Notes: generated by a model not told the origin, from the letters alone. 53,926 nt of DNA from Myxococcales bacterium (GCA_016794505.1 JAEUJZ010000055.1:1-53926); one strand, 5' to 3'. Numbered from the stretch's first letter, positions 43,119 through 52,062 are shown. Program-made: numbers and translations.

Positions 43119-44888
43119 ATGAATCGCCTGGCGATTCACTTTTCAGCGTTTCTATCGGTCCTGCTGCCCGCGGTGTCCGCGGTGGGGGTGATGGGCTGCA
43201 GCGCCGATGGTGAGCTCTTCGGATCACTGCCCGGCAGCCTCGGCGCAGCGACGGCACAAAGCCTGACCGGAGGTCCCTTTGGTGAGCTGGCGCGCAAGCG
43301 AGAAGCCGCGACGGCCCGCGTGTTTGAGCGCGCACGCAGCAGCACGGCGGCGCTGTCGACGTTCTTGCGCGGCCTGCCCAAGGGCGCGGATCTGCACACC
43401 CACCTGTCGGGCGCCGCGTCGACCGAGAGCCTGATCCGCTGGGCCCGCCAAGACGGGCTTTGCATTCGCACAAGCGATGCCAGCGCGGTGCTGCCGCCCT
43501 GCACACCCGACACCGTTCCACTGAGCACCGCGACGATCTCAAGCGAGCTTCAGCGCACGCTGCTTTCGGCGTGGTCGATGGAAAATCAAGCCGGCCCACT
43601 GCGCGAGCGCCATCAGCACTTCTTCGAGGCTTTCGGCAAGTTCTCGGTCGTGGCCAACAGCCACACGCTGGACATGACCGAGGAAGTGGTGCGACGGGCG
43701 GCGGCCCAGGGCATCGTTCACATCGAGATCATCGTCGGCTTTCAAAGCTCGCAGATCGGCCGCTTGGCCGATCAGGTCATGGACAAAGGGGCGACCTGGA
43801 CCGACGAGTTCTTGGAGCGAGCGCGCGTCGAGCTTGTGCAGGCTCCCGAGTTTCGCCCGACGATCCTGCGCAGCGTCGAAGAGATCAGCAAGATCAGCAG
43901 TGAGCTACGCACGCGCTTTCGCTGCGACGCACCACGTCCCGATCCTGCCTGCGAAGTCAGCGTGCGCTATCTGATCCACGCGGTGCGCACGCAGTCGCGC
44001 GAGCACGTCTTTGGTCAGTGGGTCTATGCCTTTGAGCTGGCGCAGGCCGACACGCGGGTAGTGGGTGTGAACTTGGTCGCGCCCGAGGAAAGCCCGATGT
44101 CGCTTTCCCACTTCGACGACGAGATGCAAGCGCTGGGCTTCTTAAACCGGCAGAACCGCAGCGAGCCGGGGCGGCAGCCGGTCCACATCGCGCTGCATGC
44201 CGGCGAGCTTGTGCCCGAGATTCTGCCCGGCGGCGAAGCGGGGCAAGCTCACCTGCGATCGCATATTCGACGCGCCGTGACTGTCGCAGGAGCCGAGCGA
44301 GTCGGCCATGCCGTCGACCTGCTGCACGAAAACGAAGACGAGGCCAAGGACAGCGACGAGCCTGTGGGGCTCGAACGCGCTCGCCTGACCCCAGAGCCGC
44401 CGGGCAGCGGCAAAAAGAGCCTGCTGCGACAGCTTGCGCAGCAGGGCGTTGCCGTCGAGATCTGCCTGACATCGAACCAAGCCATCCTGGGGACCGAAGG
44501 GGATGCGCACCCGCTGGCCACATACCTTGCCGCCGGGGTGCCAGTAACCCTAGCCACCGACGATGAAGGCATCCTGCGCACCGATCTTTCCGGCGAGTAC
44601 CTGCGCGCCGCCCAAGTGCATCGCTTGGACTATCGCCAGCTCAAGACGATCGCCCGCAACGGCGTCGAAAAGAGCTTCCTGCCCGGCGCCAGCCTGTGGG
44701 AAAACGCGCGCAGCTTCGCCCCCGTCGCTGCCTGCGCCAGCAGCGACCCGGCGGCCCCGCAGAGCGCGCTCAGTCCACCGTGTCAGGCATTTCTGGCGGC
44801 AAGTCCACGCGCCAGCCAGCAGTGGAAGCTAGAGCGCAAGCTTGCGGCCTTTGAAGCCACACAGACCAGCGCCATCGCCGTTCCGTAG
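43119..44888 (+). CDS. Adenosine deaminase-family lipoprotein
   Basis: 589 residues from the ATG at 43119; AAGGAG lies 7 bases before it, favouring it over the overlapping ATG at 43115. A signal peptide ends in a lipobox-like VGVMGC (about residue 27). The metal-dependent deaminase barrel is complete: the first zinc pair in ADLHTHLSG (about 91-99), HAGE, the GHAVDL histidine, and the TLATDDEG Asp pair, with a SNQ loop (CLTSNQ). This is the adenosine/AMP-deaminase superfamily, perhaps acting on nucleosides outside the cytoplasm, as in secreted ADGF/CECR1 enzymes. Substrate is not proven by sequence. Length exceeds a typical bacterial adenosine deaminase (about 330-350) because of N-terminal and internal insertions. 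Confidence 0.85.
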   Translation: MNRLAIHFSAFLSVLLPAVSAVGVMGCSADGELFGSLPGSLGAATAQSLTGGPFGELARKREAATARVFERARSSTAALSTFLRGLPKGADLHTHLSGAASTESLIRWARQDGLCIRTSDASAVLPPCTPDTVPLSTATISSELQRTLLSAWSMENQAGPLRERHQHFFEAFGKFSVVANSHTLDMTEEVVRRAAAQGIVHIEIIVGFQSSQIGRLADQVMDKGATWTDEFLERARVELVQAPEFRPTILRSVEEISKISSELRTRFRCDAPRPDPACEVSVRYLIHAVRTQSREHVFGQWVYAFELAQADTRVVGVNLVAPEESPMSLSHFDDEMQALGFLNRQNRSEPGRQPVHIALHAGELVPEILPGGEAGQAHLRSHIRRAVTVAGAERVGHAVDLLHENEDEAKDSDEPVGLERARLTPEPPGSGKKSLLRQLAQQGVAVEICLTSNQAILGTEGDAHPLATYLAAGVPVTLATDDEGILRTDLSGEYLRAAQVHRLDYRQLKTIARNGVEKSFLPGASLWENARSFAPVAACASSDPAAPQSALSPPCQAFLAASPRASQQWKLERKLAAFEATQTSAIAVP

Positions 44889-45003
44889 ATATGCGTTTAA
44901 TTTCCCAGATTTCCGTCGCGCCATTGCAACCTTGGTTTATGGCCCAACGCCGCAAACACTGCGCTTAAGAATTGCGATTGACCGCTGGCCAGTCGGCGAT
45001 ACG

Positions 45004-46884
45004 ATGCGCGGCATGCGGCGAACCTCTGCTCAATCGTTCATGCATCGCATTCGTAGCGCAGGCGCCATGCGGCCGTCCGGCTGGGCTGCGCTGGGCATCG
45101 CGCTCATCGTGGCCGGGGTTGGCTGCGGCAAGCCTCGGGTCGGCGATCCGTGCAAAGCGGACACGGACTGCACGGCCATCGCAGCCGGAGCGCGCTGTCT
45201 AGGCGAAGCCCAGGGCTTCCCCAGCGGTTACTGCTCGCTGGACTGCGCCACCGACCCAAACATCTGCGGCGAAGGCAAGAGCTGTCAGTCCCTCGCAGAA
45301 GCCACGCCGCCGATCTGCTTGGCCGGCTGCATGAGCAGCGGCGACTGCCGCGACGGCTCGCAGTGCTATCAGGGCGTCTGCCAGCCGCGCTGCAAGCAGG
45401 ACAGCGACTGCCGCTCGGAAGGTCATAGCTGCCAAGACGGCGCCTGCGCCGAGCGCCCCGGCAAGAAGCCCGGCGAGACCTGCGCCACCGACAACGACTG
45501 CCAGTACCAGGCCTGCACAGGCGGGCGCTGCGCTCTTTCCTGCCAGCGCGAGACGGCCTGCGTCGGCACCCAGACCTGCGCCCTCGATCGCGACGCCAAC
45601 AAGGTGCGCGGCACCTGCATCGAGCAGCGCGCCACGGGCGGCAAGACGCCGCTGGTTAGCTGCTTGGACGACGCGCAGTGCAAGCAGGGATCCTGCGTGA
45701 TGGGCGTCTGCTTGCTGATGTGCCAAGACGCCCGCGACTGCAAGGACGCCAGCGATGGAGACAGCCCGGCTGCCTGCGTCGAGCTACCGGCGCCATTGCG
45801 CAAGCTGTCGACCAGCAAGTGGCCGCGCATGAAAGGCTGCTTGCCCAGCAATCAAGCGCTGGCCGCCACGTACAAGGCCAGCGATACGCTGCTGGTTCCC
45901 GCCACCGGCCGCTCGGCCACCTTTGTCGTCCACGCCGCCGATCAAAACGACGGCTTTGAAGTGGGCATGCAGTGGATCAACGACGCCAGCGGCAACGACA
46001 TTTACGTCGTGCCTTCGCCGACGGATCCCGATGCGTACTTCAAGAATGCGATTCGCCATCAGCCGAACTTGGGCAGCGCGACCCTGCTGCTGTCAGGAGC
46101 GCCCACGCGCGTGCCGCTGGCCTCGGCGCCGTATCCATTCCAAGCCTTTGGCTTGAACCTGATGACCATGCAGAACAGCGAGCCGCAGGTCACGGTCGTC
46201 TACAAGCTTGCAGATGCCTCGCCCAAGACCAAGACCACGGGCCGCCTGCCGCTGCGCATTCACATCACCGATATGTCCGGCCTGCCGGGCACCTGCAACA
46301 TCCGCAACCTCAAGGCTGCAAACGCCGCGACGATGCTAGAGCCGATGGTCCGCAAGCTTCAGGCCATCTGGAACCAGAGCACGACCGGGATCACGTTTGA
46401 CCCCATCGATTTTATCGACAGCGACGCGCCGAACTCGATCGATGCAACCAGCAACACCAGCCTGGGTCGGGCCCTGCGCGCGGCATCCAAGAACAGCCGC
46501 GGCGGAGCGGATCTGGTCTTGGTGCGCGCCATCAATCCCAACGGCGTGCTCGGCATTGCCGGCGGCATTCCGTCGGCCCCAGGCCTGAAAGACAACCCGC
46601 GGACGGGTGCGGTGTTTGCGACCAGCCTGCTGTGTCTGATGGGCGCTGGCTATACGCTCGAATCGCTTGGGCAGACGGCCGCGCATGAGCTTGGCCACTC
46701 GTTTGGTCTGTCACACGCCATCGAACGCAACAACAAGACCGATCCCCTGGGCGACGGCATGGGCCCATCGGAATCAACACAGCAGGGCATGACGAACCTG
46801 ATGTACTGGTCGGCTTCGGGCGGCGAAAAGCTGACGGCTGAGCAGGGCCAAGTCCTGCGCTCGATGCCCCAAGTCCGCAACTAA
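45004..46884 (+). CDS. Cys-rich lipoprotein with metzincin-like protease domain
   Basis: Between 590 and 626 residues; the true start is uncertain among ATGs at 45004, 45013, 45040 and 45067. The lipoprotein signal GIALIVAGVGC fits any of them. About 200 residues of closely spaced Cys follow, in repeated units such as CKADTDCTA, CRDGSQCYQGVC and CKQDSDCRSEGHSC, like the EB/dickkopf-type modules of myxobacterial surface proteins. The C-terminal part has HELGHSFGLSH (about 561-571 from the first ATG), the HExxHxxGxxH zinc motif, and a likely Met-turn in TNLMYW (about 597-602). It is therefore a candidate surface-anchored metalloprotease. Substrate unknown. Its relation to the upstream deaminase is only proximity. 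Confidence 0.87.
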   Translation: MRGMRRTSAQSFMHRIRSAGAMRPSGWAALGIALIVAGVGCGKPRVGDPCKADTDCTAIAAGARCLGEAQGFPSGYCSLDCATDPNICGEGKSCQSLAEATPPICLAGCMSSGDCRDGSQCYQGVCQPRCKQDSDCRSEGHSCQDGACAERPGKKPGETCATDNDCQYQACTGGRCALSCQRETACVGTQTCALDRDANKVRGTCIEQRATGGKTPLVSCLDDAQCKQGSCVMGVCLLMCQDARDCKDASDGDSPAACVELPAPLRKLSTSKWPRMKGCLPSNQALAATYKASDTLLVPATGRSATFVVHAADQNDGFEVGMQWINDASGNDIYVVPSPTDPDAYFKNAIRHQPNLGSATLLLSGAPTRVPLASAPYPFQAFGLNLMTMQNSEPQVTVVYKLADASPKTKTTGRLPLRIHITDMSGLPGTCNIRNLKAANAATMLEPMVRKLQAIWNQSTTGITFDPIDFIDSDAPNSIDATSNTSLGRALRAASKNSRGGADLVLVRAINPNGVLGIAGGIPSAPGLKDNPRTGAVFATSLLCLMGAGYTLESLGQTAAHELGHSFGLSHAIERNNKTDPLGDGMGPSESTQQGMTNLMYWSASGGEKLTAEQGQVLRSMPQVRN

Positions 46885-46897
46885 TCGAGAGACGAAC

Positions 46898-47542
46898 ATG
46901 AGACGACTCACGCGTTCCACGCTGGCGCTGCTGCCGCTTCTTTCGGCGCTCGCTTCGCAACCCAGTGCCATGGCCACTCCGCGCTACAAGCACCTGTCGC
47001 AGCCTCGCTCGTCGCTTTCTGCCAAGAATGCGGCGCAGCTAGAGGCCACGGTGCGCACGCTGATCGATGGTTATGAGCCCCTGGATGTTGAGCACGGCAT
47101 CGCTCAGCTGGGCGCGCCGGCCGCCGATGTGCTGTTGCGCATCATCCGGCAGGCGAACACGCCCGAGCTCATCCGGCTGCGCGCCATCGAAGCGCTGGGC
47201 TATGTCCCGACACCGGCTGGGCAAGACTTCCTGCGCGAGACCGTGGCCAGGATCGGCACCACCGATGACGAGCGCGTCTTTACCCTGGCCGCCGCTCTGC
47301 GCGCCCTGGGAGGCTTTGGCGCCAGCGAGCTTCCGTCAGTGTCGCTGTTCTTAGAGCACGTAAGCCCCATCGTCCGCGAGGCCGCTGCTGCCGGCATGGC
47401 GCAGATGCGCAGCGACAGCGTGCTGCCCGCGCTGCAGCGTCGCCTGGCCGTCGAGCGCGACAGCGGCGTGAAAGAGACGCTGAACAACGCCATCTCGCGC
47501 CTCGCCGCGGCCCCATCACCCAGCCAAGGCGTCAAGCGCTAG
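46898..47542 (+). CDS. Exported HEAT-repeat protein
   Basis: 214 residues starting 13 bases after the metzincin gene with GAGAGAC upstream. A signal peptide (STLALLPLLSALASQPSAMA) is followed by helical repeats of HEAT type, including AADVLLRIIRQANTPELIRL, RAIEALGYVPTPAGQDFLRE and VREAAAAGMAQMRSDSVLPA. Such repeats form a curved protein-binding scaffold. It is probably co-transcribed with the protease-like lipoprotein. No enzymatic motif is visible. Confidence 0.85.
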   Translation: MRRLTRSTLALLPLLSALASQPSAMATPRYKHLSQPRSSLSAKNAAQLEATVRTLIDGYEPLDVEHGIAQLGAPAADVLLRIIRQANTPELIRLRAIEALGYVPTPAGQDFLRETVARIGTTDDERVFTLAAALRALGGFGASELPSVSLFLEHVSPIVREAAAAGMAQMRSDSVLPALQRRLAVERDSGVKETLNNAISRLAAAPSPSQGVKR

Positions 47543-47561
47543 CGCCTGCCGAGCAGCGCTG

Positions 47562-49076
47562 CTAGCCGAGCTTCACGACGACGGTCTTGGTCTGCAGATA
47601 TGCGTCCAGGACCTCGGCACCGCCCTCGCGTCCCCAGCCCGACTGCTTGTACCCCCCGAAGGGCAGTGCGTCGTCAAAGGCGCCATAGCAGTTGATCCAC
47701 ACCGTTCCCGCCTTGAGCTGCTGCGCCGCCCGGTGTGCCTTGCTGACATCGCGCGTCCACACCCCCGCCGCCAAGCCATAGACCGTGTCGTTGGCCAGCG
47801 CTGTGACTTCTTCCAGCGATGAGAAACGATGCACAGTCAGCACCGGTCCGAAGATCTCTTCTTGCACCACCTGCATCTGCGGCGTGACGTCCGAAAGGAT
47901 CGTCGGCTGCATGAAGTACCCCGTGCTGCCGTGCTGTCCACCGCCGATGACCAGCCTGGCGCCCTGCGCGTGCCCAGAATCGACATAGCGGCGCACGCGC
48001 GCAAGCTGCACGTCGGACACCAAGGGCCCCATCTGCGAGCCTTCGGCCATGCCTGGCCCCAGCCGGATCTTCATCGCCCGCGCCGTGATTCCCGACAGCA
48101 CGCGATCGAAGACCGAGGCCTCGACATACAGCCGCGAGCCCGCCGTGCAGACCTGGCCTTGGTTGTAAAAGATGGCATTCGCAGCCCCGGCGATCGCCGC
48201 CTCGATATCGGCATCGGCGAAGATCACGTTGGGCGACTTGCCGCCCAGCTCTAGCGTCAGCTTCTTCAGGTTGCCAGCGGCGGCCTTGACGATCAGCCGC
48301 CCGACTTCGGTCGAGCCAGTGAACGCCACTTTGTCGACCTGCGGATGCGCGGCCAGAGCAGCGCCTGCCGTCTCGCCAAAGCCCGGCACGATGTTGACGA
48401 CACCTGGCGGAACGCCCGCTTCGCAGAGCAGCTCGCCCAAGCGCAGCGCCGAAAGCGGCGTCTGTTCCGCGGGCTTTAAGACCACCGAGCAGCCACAGCA
48501 CAGAGCCGGCGCCAGCTTCCACGCCGCCATCAACAGCGGGAAGTTCCACGGAATGATGGCGCCGACCACCCCGATCGGCTCGCGCAGCGTATAGGCGTGA
48601 AACAGACCCGGCGGCAGCGCTGAAAGCGGCAGCGAGCGACCTTCGAGCTTCGTCGCCCAGCCGGCCATATAGCGGAACACGCCCGACACCGCCGGCACAT
48701 CGCCATGCCGCGCCGTCTTGTACACCTTGCCGTTGTCCAGCGACTCAAGCTGGGCAAGCTCGTCGGCGTGCTGGTCGACCCGATCCGCCAGCCGATGCAG
48801 CAAGCGAGCCCGCTCGGTCGGAGGCATGCGCGCAAACGGCGCATCAGGAGAGAGCGCAGCCCGCGCCGCCTGCACCGCCGCATCAATGTCGACCGCATCG
48901 CCTTCATAGATGCGGGCCAGCGGCTCGCCCGTGGCCGGATCGAGCGATGTGAAGGTCTTTCCCGATTGCGAAGCCACCCACGAGCCGCCGATCAGCAGCT
49001 TGCGGGGCTGTGCCAAGAAGTCGGAAAGCGCCGGCAGTCGCGGCAGCAGCGTGGGAACGGTGTGGTCTTGTGACAT
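47562..49076 (-). CDS. NAD(P)-dependent aldehyde dehydrogenase
   Basis: 504 residues from the ATG at 49076 (a longer frame would need a TTG start). All ALDH landmarks are present: cofactor site GAIIPWNFPLLMAAWKLAPA, FTGSTEVG, the catalytic Glu in LELGGKSPN (about 274), the catalytic Cys in NQGQVCTAGSRL (about 309), and the EIFGPVLTV and FGGYKQSGWGREGG segments near the end. It oxidises an aldehyde to the acid; this subclass includes betaine- and phenylacetaldehyde dehydrogenases, but the substrate is not readable from the sequence. It lies 63 bases after the acylphosphatase gene on the same strand. Confidence 0.96.
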   Translation of the reverse strand: MSQDHTVPTLLPRLPALSDFLAQPRKLLIGGSWVASQSGKTFTSLDPATGEPLARIYEGDAVDIDAAVQAARAALSPDAPFARMPPTERARLLHRLADRVDQHADELAQLESLDNGKVYKTARHGDVPAVSGVFRYMAGWATKLEGRSLPLSALPPGLFHAYTLREPIGVVGAIIPWNFPLLMAAWKLAPALCCGCSVVLKPAEQTPLSALRLGELLCEAGVPPGVVNIVPGFGETAGAALAAHPQVDKVAFTGSTEVGRLIVKAAAGNLKKLTLELGGKSPNVIFADADIEAAIAGAANAIFYNQGQVCTAGSRLYVEASVFDRVLSGITARAMKIRLGPGMAEGSQMGPLVSDVQLARVRRYVDSGHAQGARLVIGGGQHGSTGYFMQPTILSDVTPQMQVVQEEIFGPVLTVHRFSSLEEVTALANDTVYGLAAGVWTRDVSKAHRAAQQLKAGTVWINCYGAFDDALPFGGYKQSGWGREGGAEVLDAYLQTKTVVVKLG

Positions 49077-49139
49077 CTCGTACTCGCGATGGCAGGAAAG
49101 GAATAGGGACAGCAAACCCGTCGTGGTGCGAGCGCCGAC

Positions 49140-49544
49140 TCAGCGCACGCGGAAGCCGTGAAATTCGCCCGTGGCGGCAGCGCGCCAGATGTCGACTTCG
49201 TGTACGCGGGCCAAGCGCGGACCTTTGCGACACCACAGAAGCAAGCGATCGAGCTGCTCTGGCGTCCCTTCGGCCTGAAGCTCGACGACGCCGTTATCGA
49301 GGTTGCGCACCCAGCCGGTCACCCCCAGCTCCATGGCTTTTTCGGCGGCCGTTGCGCGATAGCCCACGCCCTGCACCCGGCCGTGGATGCGCAAGATCAG
49401 GCGCTCGAACCCGTCGTGGCTTGCGCTCTTCGCCGAGGCGTCTGCGGTCGCTCCTGCCATGTGTTCGTCGTTGGCAGGCGCAGCCAGCTCGTCCCAGCCG
49501 GCTTTTGACTTCGGACCCTGTCGGCCTTTTTTGAGCTCGTTCAT
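49140..49544 (-). CDS. Acylphosphatase with N-terminal extension
   Basis: 134 residues from the ATG at 49544, overlapping the upstream DUF362 stop by 4 bases. The last about 90 residues are acylphosphatase: LILRIHGRVQGVGYRATAAE carries the signature loop with the catalytic Arg (GRVQGVGYR), and GWVRNLDNGVVELQAEGT carries the catalytic Asn. About 45 extra N-terminal residues are charged and probably disordered. The enzyme hydrolyses acyl phosphates such as carbamoyl or 1,3-bisphosphoglycerate. The overlap with the DUF362 gene indicates coupled translation. Confidence 0.95.
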   Translation of the reverse strand: MNELKKGRQGPKSKAGWDELAAPANDEHMAGATADASAKSASHDGFERLILRIHGRVQGVGYRATAAEKAMELGVTGWVRNLDNGVVELQAEGTPEQLDRLLLWCRKGPRLARVHEVDIWRAAATGEFHGFRVR

Positions 49545-51091
49545 TCGTCCGCGCTCCCCGAAGAAGAAGCCTGAGAAGACCCATCGACCGCTGGCTGGGC
49601 CGCGCCGCGCGAACAGGCCCCGTGCCGCTGATACGGTTGCCCGCGCAGGCGCTGCAGCGTGGTCTGGGCTCGCCACGTCCAATACGCCGTCTGAAACGGC
49701 ATCGCCATCTGCGGATCGAAGTAGGGATTTTGCACCTCGCCCAGCTCGACCAAGCACAGCGCCTGTTCGATGACGCTCACCGGACAGCCCGAAAGACGCA
49801 GCACCTGCTTGCCTTCGTTGATCGCGACCTTGCCGCTGACCTTGGCCATCTTCAGAAACACGTCGTCGTGCTTGATCGTGTACGGGTCCAGCGTCGTGCG
49901 CGGCTTGTACTGGCTGCGAATCTCGACCCGCTCGTTGCCGATCTGCCCCTGCCACTCGGCGCAGTCGCCGATGAAGACGACTTTTTCGCCGGGCCCGGCC
50001 GGAATCGGTCCCTCGTACTTGCCAAAGACGATGTGCAAGCGCGGCAGCTTGGCATCGCAGTTCTGATCGTACAGACGCAGCACCTCGATCGCTTCCTGCA
50101 TCGCGCCGGGGCAGCCGCCCCAGCAGTAATCGGTGCGCTCGGGTTCCGGCGGAGGGCCGGCATACGCCGTGATGCGCGAGCCCTCGAAGTATTTTTCGAT
50201 GCGCTGCAGCCCGACCTGAAAGCCCGTGGCTCGCGCCTTGGCTTCGGCAAGCGTCACGTCGCCGCTGATCTGGATGCCAGAGAGATCCAGCCACGCCCGC
50301 TGCCCAAAGCCGTACGCGGTCGACAGCGCGATGTGCTCGATGGTGGCCGGATGCACGCCGATGATGTGACAGCACACCGCATCGAAAGCCACTTGGCTGT
50401 TGCCCATCACGATGAGCTTCAGCGGAAACGGCTTCGGCGTCAGCATGCGCCCTTCGCCCGCGATGATGGCGTCGATGGCAATGAACTGCGGCTGGATGAT
50501 GTGCTGCAGGTCGGCGATCTTTTCGTTCAGCCGGTGATCGTGATCGATCAAGCGGTGACGATCGTCTTGGATGCCGATGTAGTTCTTCATCGAAAACGTC
50601 ACGGTCGTCCATGGGTGCGCCTTGAACTTGGGACAGTTGACGAAGAAGTCGGCCTTGGCGATCGGCTCGGGCGTAAAGACATAGTCGCGCAGGCGCTGCG
50701 CATGGCTGTAGCGCACCTCGACCTGCGGCACTTCATCGAACAGGTATCGCTTCACGCCGGGCAGCCGCGCGATGAGCGCGTCGTACCCCGACTCAGCAAA
50801 GGCAAAGCGCGAGGGCACCGTGATGCCGCAGCGCTCGCCGATGCCGATCTCGGAAAGCGCATCGCTGGCGCGATCGTGCAGCGCCTGCACCACGCCTTCC
50901 ATGAACTCGGGCCGCGTGTACGCATGCGGAAACAGCGGGCCCGCCGCCACGATGTTCGGCTTGATCAGCGTCCGCCCATGCGGTCGCAGGCCCAGCTCTT
51001 CCAAGCCCTCGCGCACGATCTGCCGAATGCGCGCCGGGTCATAGTCTTCACAGTGACGAAGGATGACCTTCGGCTCAGCCGGTATCCGCAT
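49541..51091 (-). CDS. DUF362-domain protein
   Basis: 516 residues. It contains the DUF362 core: TLIKPNIVAAGPLFPHAYTR, EIGIGERCG, ADFFVNCPKFKAHPWTTVTF, SMKNYIGIQDDRHRL, and GNSQVAFDAVCCHIIGVHP. A C-terminal part has Cys residues in CWGGCPGAM and a Gly-x-Cys-x-x-W segment (IGDCAEWQGQ), and a Ser/Pro-rich tail. No ferredoxin-type CxxCxxC cluster is seen, unlike many DUF362 proteins fused to iron-sulfur domains. Biochemical role unknown. It begins the DUF362-acylphosphatase pair, with the aldehyde dehydrogenase following. Confidence 0.92.
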   Translation of the reverse strand: MRIPAEPKVILRHCEDYDPARIRQIVREGLEELGLRPHGRTLIKPNIVAAGPLFPHAYTRPEFMEGVVQALHDRASDALSEIGIGERCGITVPSRFAFAESGYDALIARLPGVKRYLFDEVPQVEVRYSHAQRLRDYVFTPEPIAKADFFVNCPKFKAHPWTTVTFSMKNYIGIQDDRHRLIDHDHRLNEKIADLQHIIQPQFIAIDAIIAGEGRMLTPKPFPLKLIVMGNSQVAFDAVCCHIIGVHPATIEHIALSTAYGFGQRAWLDLSGIQISGDVTLAEAKARATGFQVGLQRIEKYFEGSRITAYAGPPPEPERTDYCWGGCPGAMQEAIEVLRLYDQNCDAKLPRLHIVFGKYEGPIPAGPGEKVVFIGDCAEWQGQIGNERVEIRSQYKPRTTLDPYTIKHDDVFLKMAKVSGKVAINEGKQVLRLSGCPVSVIEQALCLVELGEVQNPYFDPQMAMPFQTAYWTWRAQTTLQRLRGQPYQRHGACSRGAAQPAVDGSSQASSSGSADE

Positions 51092-51393
51092 GCGCTGAAG
51101 CTTCGCGCGATTGCGGACTCAAGACAAGGTCTCTGCAAGAAGGGAACATGCAGAAGCTCCCACGCCGCAATCAGGCTGCGCGTGTCGCTGCCGTGTTCGC
51201 TCAACAGGGCCATGATGTCGGAACGCGATCCCCAGACATCGTCGAAAGAGCGCAGGCCCGCGATGCGCAGAGCGGCGATCTTCAGGACCGCGCAGCCCAT
51301 CCCAGGCACCGACGCGGCGGTGCTCGGAATCGGTCTCTCGACGGCAGACAAAGGAGCGGGAACGACGCCGCAAGGCCGGCGAGGCCGACGGGC
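51092..51393 (-). other. Intergenic stretch with possible gene remnant
   Basis: The 302 bases between the DUF362 ATG and the small gene at 51394 contain, on the minus strand, an open reading of about 50 residues (VLKIAALRIAGLRSFDDVWG, then SRSDIMALLSEHG, IAAWELLHVPFLQ). It uses G/C-ending codons like real genes here, but loses that bias near 51140 and then runs out of frame into the DUF362 gene. It may be the fossil of a lost gene or an unannotated short gene. No RNA gene or repeat was noticed. Confidence 0.3.
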
Positions 51394-51759
51394 TTATTTG
51401 ACTTTCGGCTTGCTGTTGCCGGCGGCGGGCTTGGTGGCGGGCTTGCTCGGGCGCTTGAACTGGGCCAGGGCCTTGAGCGCGCTGGGGTTGCCGCGGTTGG
51501 CGGCGCGAACCACGCTCACGGCCGTCATATAGCGGGCATAGCGCTCGGTCTGGTGTTCCAAGAATGCGCGGTGGATCGTGCGGTACGAGCGCTCGGCGTC
51601 CAGGTCCGACTGCTTTTCGGTCCGCTGGTCCTTCAGGTCCGCTTCGAGCTGCTTGGCGTCGATGCCGATGCCACTGATCTTGTTCGCCTTCAGAAACGCG
51701 ACAAACGCTTCGAGCTGATCGTCAAACGTCTTGGGCACTCCAGCAATGTCCTTGGGCAT
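51394..51759 (-). CDS. Small basic protein of unknown function
   Basis: 121 residues from the ATG at 51759, fixed by a perfect AAAGGAGG seven or so bases upstream (51763-51770). A longer reading through the tandem repeats is open but has no such signal. The protein is helical and charged (FDDQLEAFVAFLKANKISGI, DLKDQRTEKQSDLDAERSYR, FLEHQTERYARYMTAVSVVR). It ends in a Lys/Pro/Ala-rich tail (KRPSKPATKPAAGNSKPKVK) that could bind nucleic acid or acidic surfaces. I do not recognise a family. The array of 21-bp repeats lies directly upstream, probably in its promoter or leader. Confidence 0.8.
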   Translation of the reverse strand: MPKDIAGVPKTFDDQLEAFVAFLKANKISGIGIDAKQLEADLKDQRTEKQSDLDAERSYRTIHRAFLEHQTERYARYMTAVSVVRAANRGNPSALKALAQFKRPSKPATKPAAGNSKPKVK

Positions 51760-51789
51760 GGGACCTCCTTTGGTTTGCCCTGCATATAC

Positions 51790-51978
51790 TAAAACCCCAA
51801 GCAAAGACACTAGAATTTTCTGCTCAGATACTAGATCCCTGAGCGCAGATGCTAGATGAGTGAGCGCAGATGCTAGGTGAGTGAGCGCGGATACTAGATG
51901 AGTGAGCGCAGATGCTAGATGAGTGAGCGCGGATGCTAGATGAGTGAGCGCGGATACTAGGTGAGTGAGCGATCGATA
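51790..51978. repeat. 21-bp tandem repeat array, about nine units
   Basis: Units of 21 bp follow without gaps. The best copies start TAGATGAGTGAGCGC and end AGATGC or GGATAC (51853-51957, five near-identical copies). Copies at 51832, 51811, 51790 and 51958 are progressively degenerate. The variation is limited: A/G in the fourth base and A/G pairs near the end. The period equals two turns of B-DNA and also seven codons. On the minus strand, in frame with the gene at 51394, it reads as a repeated heptad SALTHLA. Either a regulator-binding array on one face of the helix or a coding heptad repeat is possible. Confidence 0.85.
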
Positions 51979-52062
51979 GGAGCCTGTGCTCTCGCGATGG
52001 ATTTGCGTGCAATCTGTGCGTGCCACATATTCCTTTGTGAACTCGGCCTCTGATTGACCTTC

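Noticed and set aside
47552..47563. AGCAGCGCTGCT palindrome at the end of the HEAT gene
   Set aside because: Short, without T-run, and overlapping the aldehyde dehydrogenase stop; chance symmetry is likely in such GC-rich DNA.
51790..51978. CRISPR array
   Set aside because: The repeats are directly contiguous with no spacers, and no cas genes are near.
51394..52026. 210-codon reading joining the tandem repeats to the small gene at 51394
   Set aside because: As a gene start it lacks a ribosome binding site, whereas the ATG at 51759 has a perfect one; the heptad reading is kept only as a possibility in the findings.
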